DNA of 64,000 bases from Rosettibacter sp037481715 (lineage in GTDB: Bacteria > Bacteroidota > Ignavibacteria > Ignavibacteriales > Melioribacteraceae): positions 62,001-126,000 of the forward strand of contig JBBFLD010000005.1 of the NCBI GenBank assembly GCA_037481715.1, written 5' to 3'. The notes under the pieces were generated by a model that made no database searches, was not told the origin of the DNA, and was given only the letters and a program-made list of their open reading frames with translations. This document shows, one piece after another, positions 17,420-26,524 of the stretch. Position 1 is the stretch's first letter. Each line of letters begins with the position of its first letter. The translations under genes were made by a program, and so were the position numbers.

Positions 17420-18451
17420 TCAATCAAATCTTCCTTCAATGACATTGCCGCAGTAAATGCACTTACCCTCTTTAATTTTATATTTCAATATTGAATGCCA
17501 GTCGCGAACAATTAATTCTTTTTTGCAGTTTGGACAATATGTTGTCTGTCCATCAATATCATGAATATTACCTGTGTAACAATACTTTATTCCTTCGCTC
17601 AAAGCAATATTTCTTGCCATTCTCAATGTTGAAGGCGGAGTTCTTTCTTTATCTCTCATTTTAAAATCTGGATGAAATGCTGTAAAATGTAAAGGAACAC
17701 TATCACCAAGATTTTTCAATATCCATTCACACATACTTTTAATTTCATCAGGTGAATCATTTTCCTGAGGAATAAGAAGGGTAGTTATTTCAAACCAAAC
17801 ATCAGTTTCGTGCTTAAGCCATTTTAATGTATCGAGCACAGGTTCAAGATGCGAAAAAGTTAATTTATGATAAAATGTTTCTGAAAATGCTTTAAGGTCA
17901 ACATTTGCAGCATCAATGTATTGATAAACTTCTTTTCGTGCTTCTTTATCGATATATCCTGCAGTTACCATAACTGTTTTAATTCCTTCTTCTCTTGCAA
18001 GTTTAGATATATCAATTACATATTCACCAAAAATTACGGGGTCGTTGTAAGTAAATGCAATTGAAGGAACATGATATTTTTTTGCGAGAGCTACAACATC
18101 TTCGGGCGAGGCTTCAAGTGAATTTGTGTTGTCCAATCTTGCTTTACTGATTGACCAATTCTGGCAGAACTTGCAGCCTAGATTGCATCCTGCAGTTCCA
18201 AAACTTAAAATTTGTGTGCCGGGATAAAAATGGTTGAGAGGTTTTTTCTCAATCGGGTCAATTGCAAATCCTGTTGGTCTTCCATATCCAATTGAATATA
18301 ATTTACCGCCGATATTTTGTCGTATGAAACAAAATCCTGCTTGACCTTCTCCAATAGTGCAGTAGCGGGGACACAAAGTGCAAAGGATTTTATTATTCTT
18401 AGTTGGCTGCCACCATTTTGCTAATTTTAGATTTTCAGTTTGTGCAATCAT
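17420..18451 (-). CDS. amrS: AmmeMemoRadiSam-system radical SAM enzyme (AmrS-like)
   Basis: A 343-residue radical SAM protein related to pyruvate-formate-lyase activases. An N-terminal CTLCPRYCTIGEGQAGFC segment (about 24-41) precedes DPIEKKPLNHFYPGTQILSF and the cluster motif CNLGCKFCQNW (about 90-100). The C-terminus holds two CxxC pairs (YCPNCKK and CIYCGN), likely a zinc site. This whole pattern fits the AmmeMemoRadiSam radical SAM family, which usually travels with AMMECR1 and Memo genes; neither partner is in the window. The ATG at 18451 has AGGG seven bases upstream and is preferred to the TTG at 18457. The biochemical role of the family is not established to my knowledge. Confidence 0.85.
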   Translation of the reverse strand: MIAQTENLKLAKWWQPTKNNKILCTLCPRYCTIGEGQAGFCFIRQNIGGKLYSIGYGRPTGFAIDPIEKKPLNHFYPGTQILSFGTAGCNLGCKFCQNWSISKARLDNTNSLEASPEDVVALAKKYHVPSIAFTYNDPVIFGEYVIDISKLAREEGIKTVMVTAGYIDKEARKEVYQYIDAANVDLKAFSETFYHKLTFSHLEPVLDTLKWLKHETDVWFEITTLLIPQENDSPDEIKSMCEWILKNLGDSVPLHFTAFHPDFKMRDKERTPPSTLRMARNIALSEGIKYCYTGNIHDIDGQTTYCPNCKKELIVRDWHSILKYKIKEGKCIYCGNVIEGRFD

Positions 18452-18542
18452 AATCAAACCCTGGACATATTAAATCATTCATATTAACATTTAAGAACAT
18501 AATTAGAAATTTATAAAGAACCCAAATTTCCATTATTAATTT

Positions 18543-19970
18543 TCAAACAACTATAAATCTCATCCAGGTTCTTCTCCCTTTATCTTTCATTGGTTCGCCT
18601 GCAGTAAAAATAATTACATCTCCATCCTTAATCAAATTTTTTTCTTTTAACAATTTTGTTGAATTTGCAATAGCAACTTCTTCATTATAAATCTGGTCAA
18701 GGAAAAATGGTTTAATTCCCCAGTGAAGATTTAAGGTATTAAGAGTTTCAAATTTATCAGAGATTGCAAACAAAGATGCTTCGGGTCTAAATTTTGAAAC
18801 TATGCTTGCTTTAATTCCAAGATGTGTAAAGATTACAATTGCAGAAGCTTTCACCTGTTCGGCTGCTCTTACAACCGCAGCTCCACTTGCATCAATCATA
18901 TTTTCAAAAATATTTTCTGGAATATGATAATTTATATTTTTTCTATTTCCAGCTTCGGCTTCAGTTGTAAGCAATATTTGGTTCATTACTTTTACTGCTT
19001 CAACTGGGAAATTACCAACCGATGTTTCACCGCTTAACATAACAACATCAGTTCCATCCCACACAGCATTTGCGATGTCAGAAACTTCGGCTCTTGTTGG
19101 AACTGGATTGTTAATCATAGATTCGAGCATTTGTGTAGCTGTAATTACAAGTTTTCCAACTTCATTACATCTTCTAATAATTTTTTTCTGAATAACAGGA
19201 ACCTGCTGAACTCCAATTTCTACACCTAAATCTCCGCGTGCAATCATAATTCCATCAGAAACTTCAAGAATTTTTTCGAAGTTATTCACTGCTTCTTCTT
19301 TTTCAATCTTTGCAATCAATGGAATTTTATAGCCTTTTTCTTCAAGCCATGTTCTTAAATTAACAATGTCTTCTGGTTTTCTCACAAAGGATAATGCAAT
19401 GAAATCGACACGATGTTTAAGAGCAAATTCCAGATTTTCTAAATCTTTTTCTGTTACTGACGGAGTACTTAATTTCATTCCCGGCAGATTCATTCCTTTT
19501 TTTGGTTTCAGAATTCCACCTTCAACTATTCTGCAAATTATTGAATCATTTTTCTTTTCTTCTATTACTAGTTTTATTAAGCCGTCATCAATTAAAATTG
19601 TTTCGCCAATTTGAGAATCATTAATCAATTGTGAATAACTTGTAGAAATTTTTTCTTTTGTTCCTTTAATATTTTGAGTAGTAATTTCAATTAAATCACC
19701 TGATTTAATTTCAATTTCTGGCTGTGATAATTCACCTATTCTAATCTTTGGTCCCTGAAGGTCAATTAAAATTGGAATCGGCAAAGATTTTTCGACACAA
19801 ATTTCATTTATAAGATTAAATACTTTCTCAAAATATTCATAATTACCATGTGAAAAATTCAAACGAAAGCCGTCTGCTCCAGCATCAATTAATGCTTCTA
19901 ATTTTTCTTTTGAATCTGATGCAGGACCAATTGTAATCAGAATTTTTGTTTTTGCAAATTGTTTATTCAC
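18543..19970 (-). CDS. pyk: Pyruvate kinase
   Basis: Catalyses the last glycolytic step, phosphoenolpyruvate plus ADP to pyruvate plus ATP. The 475-residue protein shows the N-terminal TKILITIGPASDS, the B domain between about 70 and 165, the active-site helix IPLIAKIEKEEAV (about 217) with catalytic Lys, MIARGDLGVEI (about 240) and the MLESMINNPVPTRAEVSDIANAV segment near 280. The C-terminal domain is complete. The start is a GTG overlapping the stop of the upstream LonB-like gene as GTGA, so translation is probably coupled. Confidence 0.97.
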   Translation of the reverse strand: MNKQFAKTKILITIGPASDSKEKLEALIDAGADGFRLNFSHGNYEYFEKVFNLINEICVEKSLPIPILIDLQGPKIRIGELSQPEIEIKSGDLIEITTQNIKGTKEKISTSYSQLINDSQIGETILIDDGLIKLVIEEKKNDSIICRIVEGGILKPKKGMNLPGMKLSTPSVTEKDLENLEFALKHRVDFIALSFVRKPEDIVNLRTWLEEKGYKIPLIAKIEKEEAVNNFEKILEVSDGIMIARGDLGVEIGVQQVPVIQKKIIRRCNEVGKLVITATQMLESMINNPVPTRAEVSDIANAVWDGTDVVMLSGETSVGNFPVEAVKVMNQILLTTEAEAGNRKNINYHIPENIFENMIDASGAAVVRAAEQVKASAIVIFTHLGIKASIVSKFRPEASLFAISDKFETLNTLNLHWGIKPFFLDQIYNEEVAIANSTKLLKEKNLIKDGDVIIFTAGEPMKDKGRRTWMRFIVV

Positions 19971-22456
19971 TTTTTCTTTTTCCCCTCGCTTGATTTAGAA
20001 TTACTTTCTTTCTGGTTTGAATTTGTTTTCTTCGAAGGTTCTGGTTTCAATCTTTTTTTCATTGCGATTAATTCTTTTTCAACAAGACCAAAAACAGTGT
20101 TTGGTTCATGTTTGCCGTTCTTCAAAATTTTTCCAGCTTTAATGCCAGTTAAGATTTCGATTGCCTCATCAACAGTTGATACTGGATAGATATGAAATTT
20201 TCCTTCTTTAACTGCATTAATAACTTCATCTTTGAGCATAAGGTCTTTTACATTCTGAATTGGAATCACCACTCCATGTTTTCCATTTAATCCTTTCTTT
20301 TTACATACATCAAAAAAGCCTTCTATTTTTTCGTTAACACCCCCTATAGGTTGAATTTCTCCTTTTTGATTAACCGAGCCGGTAATTGCAATTGATTGTT
20401 TAATTGGAATTCCAGATAAAGCAGAAAGGAGAGCACAAATTTCTGTAATTGAAGCGCTATCACCGTCAATAAATCCATAACCTTGTTCAAATACAAGATT
20501 GGCATTAAAAGAAAGAGGAATTCTTTTGCCAAATTTTTCTCTGAAATAACCTGAAATAATTAGAACTCCTTTGTTGTGTGTGCTTCCGCTTAATCCGGCT
20601 TCGCGTTCGACATTTATAATGTTTCCGCTTCCGAGTGAAACAGCTGCAGTAATTCTTGATGGTCTGCCAAATGAGTAAGTTCCGCTTTGATAAACAACGA
20701 GAGCATTTATTGTTCCTACACGCTCTCCTTCTGTGTCAATTAAAATTGTTCCTTCATGAATCATTTGAGAAAGTTTAGATTCATAAAGTCCATGTCTTTC
20801 TTTTGAAGCTTCGTAAGCTTGAGTAACATGATAATCTGTAACCATTTTATCTCCATTATCACGCGCCCAAAAGCTGGATTCACGCACTAAATCTGCAATG
20901 TAAGCAAATCTTGTAGTCAATTTATTTTTTTCACCTGCATATCTTGCACCATACTCAATAATTTTTGCAATAGCAGATTTATCGAACTCAAGAAGTTTTT
21001 CTGTTTGAATTAATTTTTTTATTACTCTTGCATATTCAGTCAATGCTTTATCGGTTCGAACCATTTCATAATCAAAATCAGCTTTTATTTTGAAAATCTT
21101 ATTGAAGTCGTCTTCGTATGCTGATAGGATTGAATAAATGTAATTATTTCCAATCAGAATAACTTTTGTGTCGATTTGAATTGGTTCTGGTTTTAAAATG
21201 CTTGGAGCAATTTGATAAAGATTTGCAAGGTCTTGAATTTCTAATTTACCATAAAGAAGAACACGTTTGAGTGATTTCCATACACCGGGTTCACTTAATG
21301 CATCGAGAGCATTAATTACAAGGAACCCGCCATTTGCTCTTAAGAGAGAACCGGCTTTTATTCTTGTAAAATCTGCATACCAGCCTCCGTGTCCGTCACT
21401 AATTCTTTCTATTGTTCCAAAAAGATTTGTATAAGTTGGGCTTGTTTCAATTATGACTGGACATTCCTTAGTATGAGAATTATCCAGAATGATATTTACT
21501 TCATATTCTTTTAAGTAATCAACAATAATTCCGCTTTCTGTTTCTTCTCGAACTGGTTTTTGTCCTTTGAATATGTCGAGATTCAAAATTATATTTTCAC
21601 TTACCTGGTCAAGATAATATCTTACTTTCTTGAATTTATATTTTTTCTTCAAATCATCAATTGTAACCTGAACAATAACTCTTACAGCTTCAGTTTCAAG
21701 TTGAATAATTTTTTCCTGAAAATCTTGAGTAAGTTTTAAACTGTCCTTAAAGACCTGTTGAAGTTCTTCCTGATAAGAAGTGTATTTATTAAAAATTTCC
21801 TGTGCCTGATCTTGAGATAATCTATTTTCATTAATTAAATCCTGAAGTTGAGTTATAAAAAATGGTTGATTATCAATTACAGCAAGAATTTCTGGGCGAA
21901 CCATTTCCCCCATTTTAACTTCGCCAAGCGTAAAATTATCTTTCCTCAGTTTGTCTTCAAAGTTAAGCATTATTGCTCTTTGCTGTTTTGTGTAATCAGA
22001 TAAAATTTGTTTCTTCTTGCTGACAAATGGTTCTGTTGATAAAACTTGAGGAATTCTTTCCTGCAAAAATTTAATTGCTCTGTTTAAATCTCTCTTAAAT
22101 TTTTTTGCCATTCCTGCAGGAAATTGAAGCAATAAAGGTCTATCTTCATCTTTGAAATTATTCACATAGGCATAATCATAAAGTTGATTTTCACAATTTG
22201 GGGCAATTGATTCAAGCATCTTTTTGATTGAAGTTAATTTGCCCGTGCCTGATAATCCTGTAACAAAAATATTATATCCCTGACTTTTCAGTTCAACACC
22301 AATCTTTAATGCTTTTAATGCACGTTCCTGACCAACTATTCCTTCAATTGGTTCTAATTTTTCTGTGCTTTCAAATTCAAAAATCTTTGGGTCGCATGTC
22401 CATTTCAGTTCATCTTCAGTTAACTCACGATGTTTTGCGGCTTTTTTTAGTGACAT
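19967..22456 (-). CDS. LonB-like ATP-dependent protease
   Basis: An 829-residue AAA+ Ser/Lys protease of the COG1067 Lon-related type, degrading damaged or regulatory proteins in the cytoplasm. An N-terminal Lon-related domain carries the Walker A loop GLSGTGKLTS near 70, followed by a long coiled-coil-like insertion (about 120-290). Further on are FLVINALDALSEPGVWKSL (Walker B region, about 385), sensor/LID helices and the protease domain. The catalytic Ser is in DGDSASITE (near 680) and the Lys in GGVNEKIEG (near 720). The tail is a Lys/Ser-rich low-complexity segment. The ATG at 22456 has AAGGAA eight bases upstream and is preferred over an in-frame upstream ATG. It is coupled to pyk downstream, an unusual pairing. 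Confidence 0.9.
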   Translation of the reverse strand: MSLKKAAKHRELTEDELKWTCDPKIFEFESTEKLEPIEGIVGQERALKALKIGVELKSQGYNIFVTGLSGTGKLTSIKKMLESIAPNCENQLYDYAYVNNFKDEDRPLLLQFPAGMAKKFKRDLNRAIKFLQERIPQVLSTEPFVSKKKQILSDYTKQQRAIMLNFEDKLRKDNFTLGEVKMGEMVRPEILAVIDNQPFFITQLQDLINENRLSQDQAQEIFNKYTSYQEELQQVFKDSLKLTQDFQEKIIQLETEAVRVIVQVTIDDLKKKYKFKKVRYYLDQVSENIILNLDIFKGQKPVREETESGIIVDYLKEYEVNIILDNSHTKECPVIIETSPTYTNLFGTIERISDGHGGWYADFTRIKAGSLLRANGGFLVINALDALSEPGVWKSLKRVLLYGKLEIQDLANLYQIAPSILKPEPIQIDTKVILIGNNYIYSILSAYEDDFNKIFKIKADFDYEMVRTDKALTEYARVIKKLIQTEKLLEFDKSAIAKIIEYGARYAGEKNKLTTRFAYIADLVRESSFWARDNGDKMVTDYHVTQAYEASKERHGLYESKLSQMIHEGTILIDTEGERVGTINALVVYQSGTYSFGRPSRITAAVSLGSGNIINVEREAGLSGSTHNKGVLIISGYFREKFGKRIPLSFNANLVFEQGYGFIDGDSASITEICALLSALSGIPIKQSIAITGSVNQKGEIQPIGGVNEKIEGFFDVCKKKGLNGKHGVVIPIQNVKDLMLKDEVINAVKEGKFHIYPVSTVDEAIEILTGIKAGKILKNGKHEPNTVFGLVEKELIAMKKRLKPEPSKKTNSNQKESNSKSSEGKKKK

Positions 22457-22663
22457 AATTAAATTCCTTTTTGAAGTCATTCTTAATTCAAAAATAAAAA
22501 TTAAAGTGATGTTTATCTAATCTAAAATTTAGATTCTAAAATTGAATAAAATCAGATGAATTTAGTTTATCATATCATCAATGTTATCGAATCATACTTT
22601 TGGTTTATTACTCTATGATTACTAAATTTGTTTGTAATAAGTTAATTCAAATTGAGGATAGGA

Positions 22664-23449
22664 TTGATTTACTGGGATGTAAATCCCGAAATTTTAAAAC
22701 TTGGACCATTTACAATCAGATGGTATGGTTTACTGTTTGCTCTTGGTTTTCTTATCGGTTATCAAATCATGTCATTTATTTTCAAAAGAGAAAAAAAGAA
22801 AGAAGCTGATTTAAATGATTTACTCTTGTACATAATTTTAGGAACTGTTATAGGTGCAAGATTAGGACATTGTTTATTTTATAATCCAGTTTATTATTTA
22901 TCCCATCCATTAGAAATTATCCAAATATGGAAAGGCGGATTGGCAAGTCACGGCGGAGCAATTGGAATTCTTATTGCAATTTATTATTTCGTTAAAAAGA
23001 AAAATCAATATTCATATTTATGGCTGCTTGATAGAATTGCAATTCCAACTGCACTTGGCGGCTCTTTCATTCGACTTGGTAATCTCTTCAATTCCGAAAT
23101 TATTGGAAAACCTACAAATGCTTCGTGGGGATTTATTTTTGCTGCTGTCGATAACGTTCCGCGTTATCCCGCACAACTTTTCGAATCAATTGCATATCTA
23201 CTAATATTTATTTTTTTATTTGCTTATTACTTTCGTTCAAATGCAAAATTTAAAAATGGTTTTTTGCTTGGATTATTTCTTGTTCTTGTTTTCACTTTCA
23301 GATTTTTTGTTGAATTCATAAAAGAAGACCAGACTTACTTCGAACAATATCTACCTCTTAATATGGGACAAATTTTAAGCATTCCTTTCATCATTGCTGG
23401 CATTTATCTTTTATTTCGTGAAGATAAAAAAACCATCATCATTAAGTAA
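22664..23449 (+). CDS. lgt: Phosphatidylglycerol-prolipoprotein diacylglyceryl transferase
   Basis: Transfers diacylglycerol from phosphatidylglycerol to the lipobox cysteine of prolipoproteins in the inner membrane, the first step of lipoprotein maturation. About 261 residues with seven predicted helices. GPFTIRWYGLLFALGF opens the first helix, GGLASHGGAIGI (about 95) is the conserved substrate loop, and FIRLGNLFNSEIIGKPT (about 130) corresponds to the Lgt signature with its essential Arg/Asn/Glu. The TTG at 22664 has GAGG six bases upstream. A TTG at 22652 would add four residues but lacks a ribosome site. Confidence 0.95.
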   Translation: MIYWDVNPEILKLGPFTIRWYGLLFALGFLIGYQIMSFIFKREKKKEADLNDLLLYIILGTVIGARLGHCLFYNPVYYLSHPLEIIQIWKGGLASHGGAIGILIAIYYFVKKKNQYSYLWLLDRIAIPTALGGSFIRLGNLFNSEIIGKPTNASWGFIFAAVDNVPRYPAQLFESIAYLLIFIFLFAYYFRSNAKFKNGFLLGLFLVLVFTFRFFVEFIKEDQTYFEQYLPLNMGQILSIPFIIAGIYLLFREDKKTIIIK

Positions 23450-23468
23450 CAAAACAGAAAGAAATTTC

Positions 23469-24623
23469 ATGAACAATAAATTATTTTTTGCAGCAATTCT
23501 AATCGTTGTTATTTTTTCATTAAATTCTGTTTTTCAAAAATCCGGAACCATTCAGAAATATGACCCTGCAAAAGATTCTCTAAGATTTGAAGGAGAAATA
23601 CATTTAAGAAATATTCGTCAACTTACATTTGGCGGAAATAATGCCGAAGCTTACTGGAGTTTTGACAACAGAAAATTAATATTTCAAAGTGATTGGGAAA
23701 AAATAAATTTTCATGGATGCGATCAAATTTTTATAATGAATGCCGATGGAAGCCCATTAGAAAATCAAAATAAATATAAATTAGTTTCTACAGGAAAAGG
23801 AAGAACAACTTGCAGTTACTTTTTGCCTGATGGAAGAATAATTTATTCATCCACTCATGCTGCAGACGAAAAATGTCCGGAATCAAAAATGTTTTCAAAT
23901 GGAAGATATGTATGGCCACTTTACAAAACTTATGATATCTATATTGCAAATTCAGATGGATCAGAACCAAAAGTATTAATCGGCGGCGATGGTTACGATG
24001 CAGAAGCTACAGTTTCTCCCGATGGAAAATATATTGTATTTACATCAACAAGGTCAGGCGACCTTGAATTATGGAGATATGAAATTGCAACTGGCAAATT
24101 ATTGAAGCTTACAAATACATTAGGTTATGACGGCGGTGCATTTTTTTCAGGCGATTCAAAACATATTGTCTGGCGAGCAAGCCGTCCAAAAGGTGAAGAT
24201 GCAGAAATCTATAAAAAACTGCTTGAAGAAGGATATGTTGAACCAAAAGAATTAAATATTTTCATTGCTGATATTGACGGCAAAAATGTTCGTCAGGTAA
24301 CAAATTTACCGGGTGCTAATTGGGCTCCTTTCTTTCATCCTGATGGGAAAAAAATTTTATTTTGTTCCAATCATCACTCATTAAAAGAAGGAGGAAGACG
24401 TTTCGACATTTTTATGATTAATATTGATGGAAGCGGCTTAGAACAAATTACCAACTCCGGAAATTTTGATGCTTTCCCAATGTTCTCTTATGATGGCAAA
24501 AAATTAGTTTTTTGTTCCAATCGAAATAAAGAAAGAAAATTTACAAGAGATACAAATGTATTTGTTGCAGATTGGATTGAATATCCTGAAGATGTTGACA
24601 ACAATTTTAAATCGATAAAATAA
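23469..24623 (+). CDS. TolB-like WD40/PD40 beta-propeller protein
   Basis: A 384-residue exported protein with an N-terminal hydrophobic segment (FFAAILIVVIFSLNSVF) acting as signal or anchor. Repeated blades follow, each with DG(K/S)xI or DGxxxxFxSxRxG motifs (for example VSPDGKYIVFTSTRSGDLELW and FHPDGKKILFCSNHH), typical of PD40/TolB propellers. No enzymatic domain is fused. The ATG at 23469 lies just past lgt and is chosen over an upstream in-frame ATG that would overlap lgt by 56 bases. A periplasmic scaffold or binding role is inferred. No Tol-Pal partner genes lie nearby. Confidence 0.82.
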   Translation: MNNKLFFAAILIVVIFSLNSVFQKSGTIQKYDPAKDSLRFEGEIHLRNIRQLTFGGNNAEAYWSFDNRKLIFQSDWEKINFHGCDQIFIMNADGSPLENQNKYKLVSTGKGRTTCSYFLPDGRIIYSSTHAADEKCPESKMFSNGRYVWPLYKTYDIYIANSDGSEPKVLIGGDGYDAEATVSPDGKYIVFTSTRSGDLELWRYEIATGKLLKLTNTLGYDGGAFFSGDSKHIVWRASRPKGEDAEIYKKLLEEGYVEPKELNIFIADIDGKNVRQVTNLPGANWAPFFHPDGKKILFCSNHHSLKEGGRRFDIFMINIDGSGLEQITNSGNFDAFPMFSYDGKKLVFCSNRNKERKFTRDTNVFVADWIEYPEDVDNNFKSIK

Positions 24624-24661
24624 TTTTTAGCAAAAACTTTTTTCTCTTCATTTTTTAAAAT

Positions 24662-24692
24662 AAAAAAACCCCCGTCAATGCGGGGGTTCAAA
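24662..24692. terminator. Bidirectional intrinsic terminator
   Basis: AACCCCCG (24667-24674) pairs with CGGGGGTT (24681-24688) around a six-base loop, preceded by seven A residues. It separates the propeller gene from the convergent cold-shock gene and most strongly serves the latter, whose minus-strand transcript would end in U residues. Confidence 0.85.
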
Positions 24693-24704
24693 GTTATTGG
24701 TCTA

Positions 24705-24917
24705 TTACTTTATTACTTTAACTTCAGAGGCTTGCAAACCTTTCTGACCTTTTGTAATTGTAAATTCAACTTTATCATTTTCGGATAATGACCTGTATCC
24801 ATCTCCAATGATTGATTGAAAATGTACAAACACATCTTCTCCGTTTGCCTGTTGAATAAATCCATAACCTTTTGAACTGTTAAACCATTTAACAGATCCT
24901 TGTCTTCGCTCTGCCAT
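24705..24917 (-). CDS. Cold-shock domain protein
   Basis: A 70-residue single OB-fold RNA chaperone. The RNP1 motif KGYGFI (about 16-21) and RNP2 DVFVHF (about 28-33) are intact, with the aromatic patch residues Trp and Phe at KWFNSSKG. It binds single-stranded RNA or DNA and prevents secondary structure. The AT-rich upstream gap is long enough for the extended leader seen on many cold-shock mRNAs, but no specific structure was recognised. Confidence 0.95.
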   Translation of the reverse strand: MAERRQGSVKWFNSSKGYGFIQQANGEDVFVHFQSIIGDGYRSLSENDKVEFTITKGQKGLQASEVKVIK

Positions 24918-25164
24918 GACAGATGCTCCTTTTTGATTGATTTGTAAATTGACAGGGCTTTAAAAATTGTGGGAAGGTTTACTTCTACATCTACTTCTAA
25001 AACTGCTGCCTTTCTAAAACAAACATAGGCATAATTAATTTAATATCCTAATTTTTTATAAAAATAATTTTAGAAATAGAAATCATTGAATGATATCGAA
25101 AAAGTATCTTAGAAATTCACAAAAAGAAATTTTATTTTTCATTAAATATTATTCAGGAGATGTT

Positions 25165-26523
25165 ATGAAAAAAACTGCATTATTAATTTTTCTTTTTTCA
25201 ATCATAATTTCTGCACAAATTAAAATTCCATACGAAAGATACGTATTACCAAATGGTCTTAATGTAATTTTGCACGAAGACCACACAACTCCAACAGTAT
25301 CTGTGAACACATGGTATCATGTTGGTTCGAGTTATGAAAAACCTGGCAGAACAGGTTTTGCACATCTTTTTGAGCACTTGATGTTTGAAGGTTCAAAACA
25401 TGTTCCCGAAGGTGATTTTGACAAATTACTCGAAGCAGCAGGAGGAGAAAATAACGGCTCAACTACAGAAGACCGAACAAATTATTATGAAGATGTTCCT
25501 TCAAATGCTCTGGAACTTGCTTTATATCTTGATTCAGATAGAATGGGATTTCTGCTTGATGCAATGACACCAGAAAAAGTTAATGGTCAACGCGAAGTAG
25601 TTAAAAATGAAAGACGTCAGAGTTACGAAAATCGTCCATATGGATTAGCTTGGGAAACTATTTATAAAAATTTATATCCAGCAGGTCATCCTTACAGTTG
25701 GCCTGTAATAGGTTCAATGGAAGATTTAAATTCTGCAAGCTATGAAGATGTAGTTGAATTTTACAAAACTTATTATGTGCCAAATAATGCATCACTTGTA
25801 ATTGCAGGAGATATTAATCCAAAAGAAACTATTAAACTTGTTGAAAAGTGGTATGGAAATATTCCCGCGGGAAAACCTGTTCCACCACAAAATCCTGCAG
25901 CAGCATATTTACATGAAGAAAAAATTGTAGTTCTTGAAGATAAAGTTCAGCTGCCAAGAATTTATATGACATGGATAACTCCGCCTAAATTCGCACCCGG
26001 CGATGCTGAAATGGATATACTTGCAAATATTTTAAGTGGAGGAAAAAATTCAAGACTTTATCAAAGATTAGTTTATGAACTCCAAATTGCACAGGATGTA
26101 AGTGCCTTTCAAAATTCGAATAAACTTTCTTCTCAATTTTTTATAATAGCTACTGCGCGTGCTGGACATAATTTAACTGAAATAAAAAATATTATTCAGG
26201 AAGAAATTGACAAATTAAAAAAAGAACCTCCAAAAGAAAGAGAACTTCAAAGAGCAGTAAATCAAATTGAAGCTTCATTTCTTGATGCACTTGAGAGAGT
26301 CGGAGGATTCAACGGAAAAGCAGATTTATTAAATTCATATTTCTATTATGCAAAAAATCCTGATTATGCCAACGAAGATTTAGCACGATACAAAGCAATA
26401 AGTACAGATGATATTCGTTCAGCTGCACAAACATATTTATCTGATAATGCAAGAGTAATTCTAAGCATTGTTCCAAAAGGAAAAACAGATTTAGCTGTAA
26501 AACCAAATGCGGAGGAAAAATAA
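25165..26523 (+). CDS. M16 family zinc metalloprotease, active subunit
   Basis: A 452-residue exported peptidase with signal peptide MKKTALLIFLFSIIISAQ. The inverted zinc motif HxxEH is present in FAHLFEHLMFEGS (about residue 62), and a downstream Glu in VVKNERRQSYENRP (about 140) fits the third zinc ligand. Two M16 repeats fill the chain. The ATG at 25165 follows AGGAG at five bases, so the longer reading from 25090 is rejected. It is followed immediately by a paralogue that lacks the zinc motif, which suggests a heterodimer in the periplasm as in mitochondrial processing peptidase or other bacterial M16 pairs. Confidence 0.93.
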   Translation: MKKTALLIFLFSIIISAQIKIPYERYVLPNGLNVILHEDHTTPTVSVNTWYHVGSSYEKPGRTGFAHLFEHLMFEGSKHVPEGDFDKLLEAAGGENNGSTTEDRTNYYEDVPSNALELALYLDSDRMGFLLDAMTPEKVNGQREVVKNERRQSYENRPYGLAWETIYKNLYPAGHPYSWPVIGSMEDLNSASYEDVVEFYKTYYVPNNASLVIAGDINPKETIKLVEKWYGNIPAGKPVPPQNPAAAYLHEEKIVVLEDKVQLPRIYMTWITPPKFAPGDAEMDILANILSGGKNSRLYQRLVYELQIAQDVSAFQNSNKLSSQFFIIATARAGHNLTEIKNIIQEEIDKLKKEPPKERELQRAVNQIEASFLDALERVGGFNGKADLLNSYFYYAKNPDYANEDLARYKAISTDDIRSAAQTYLSDNARVILSIVPKGKTDLAVKPNAEEK

Positions 26524-26524
26524 A

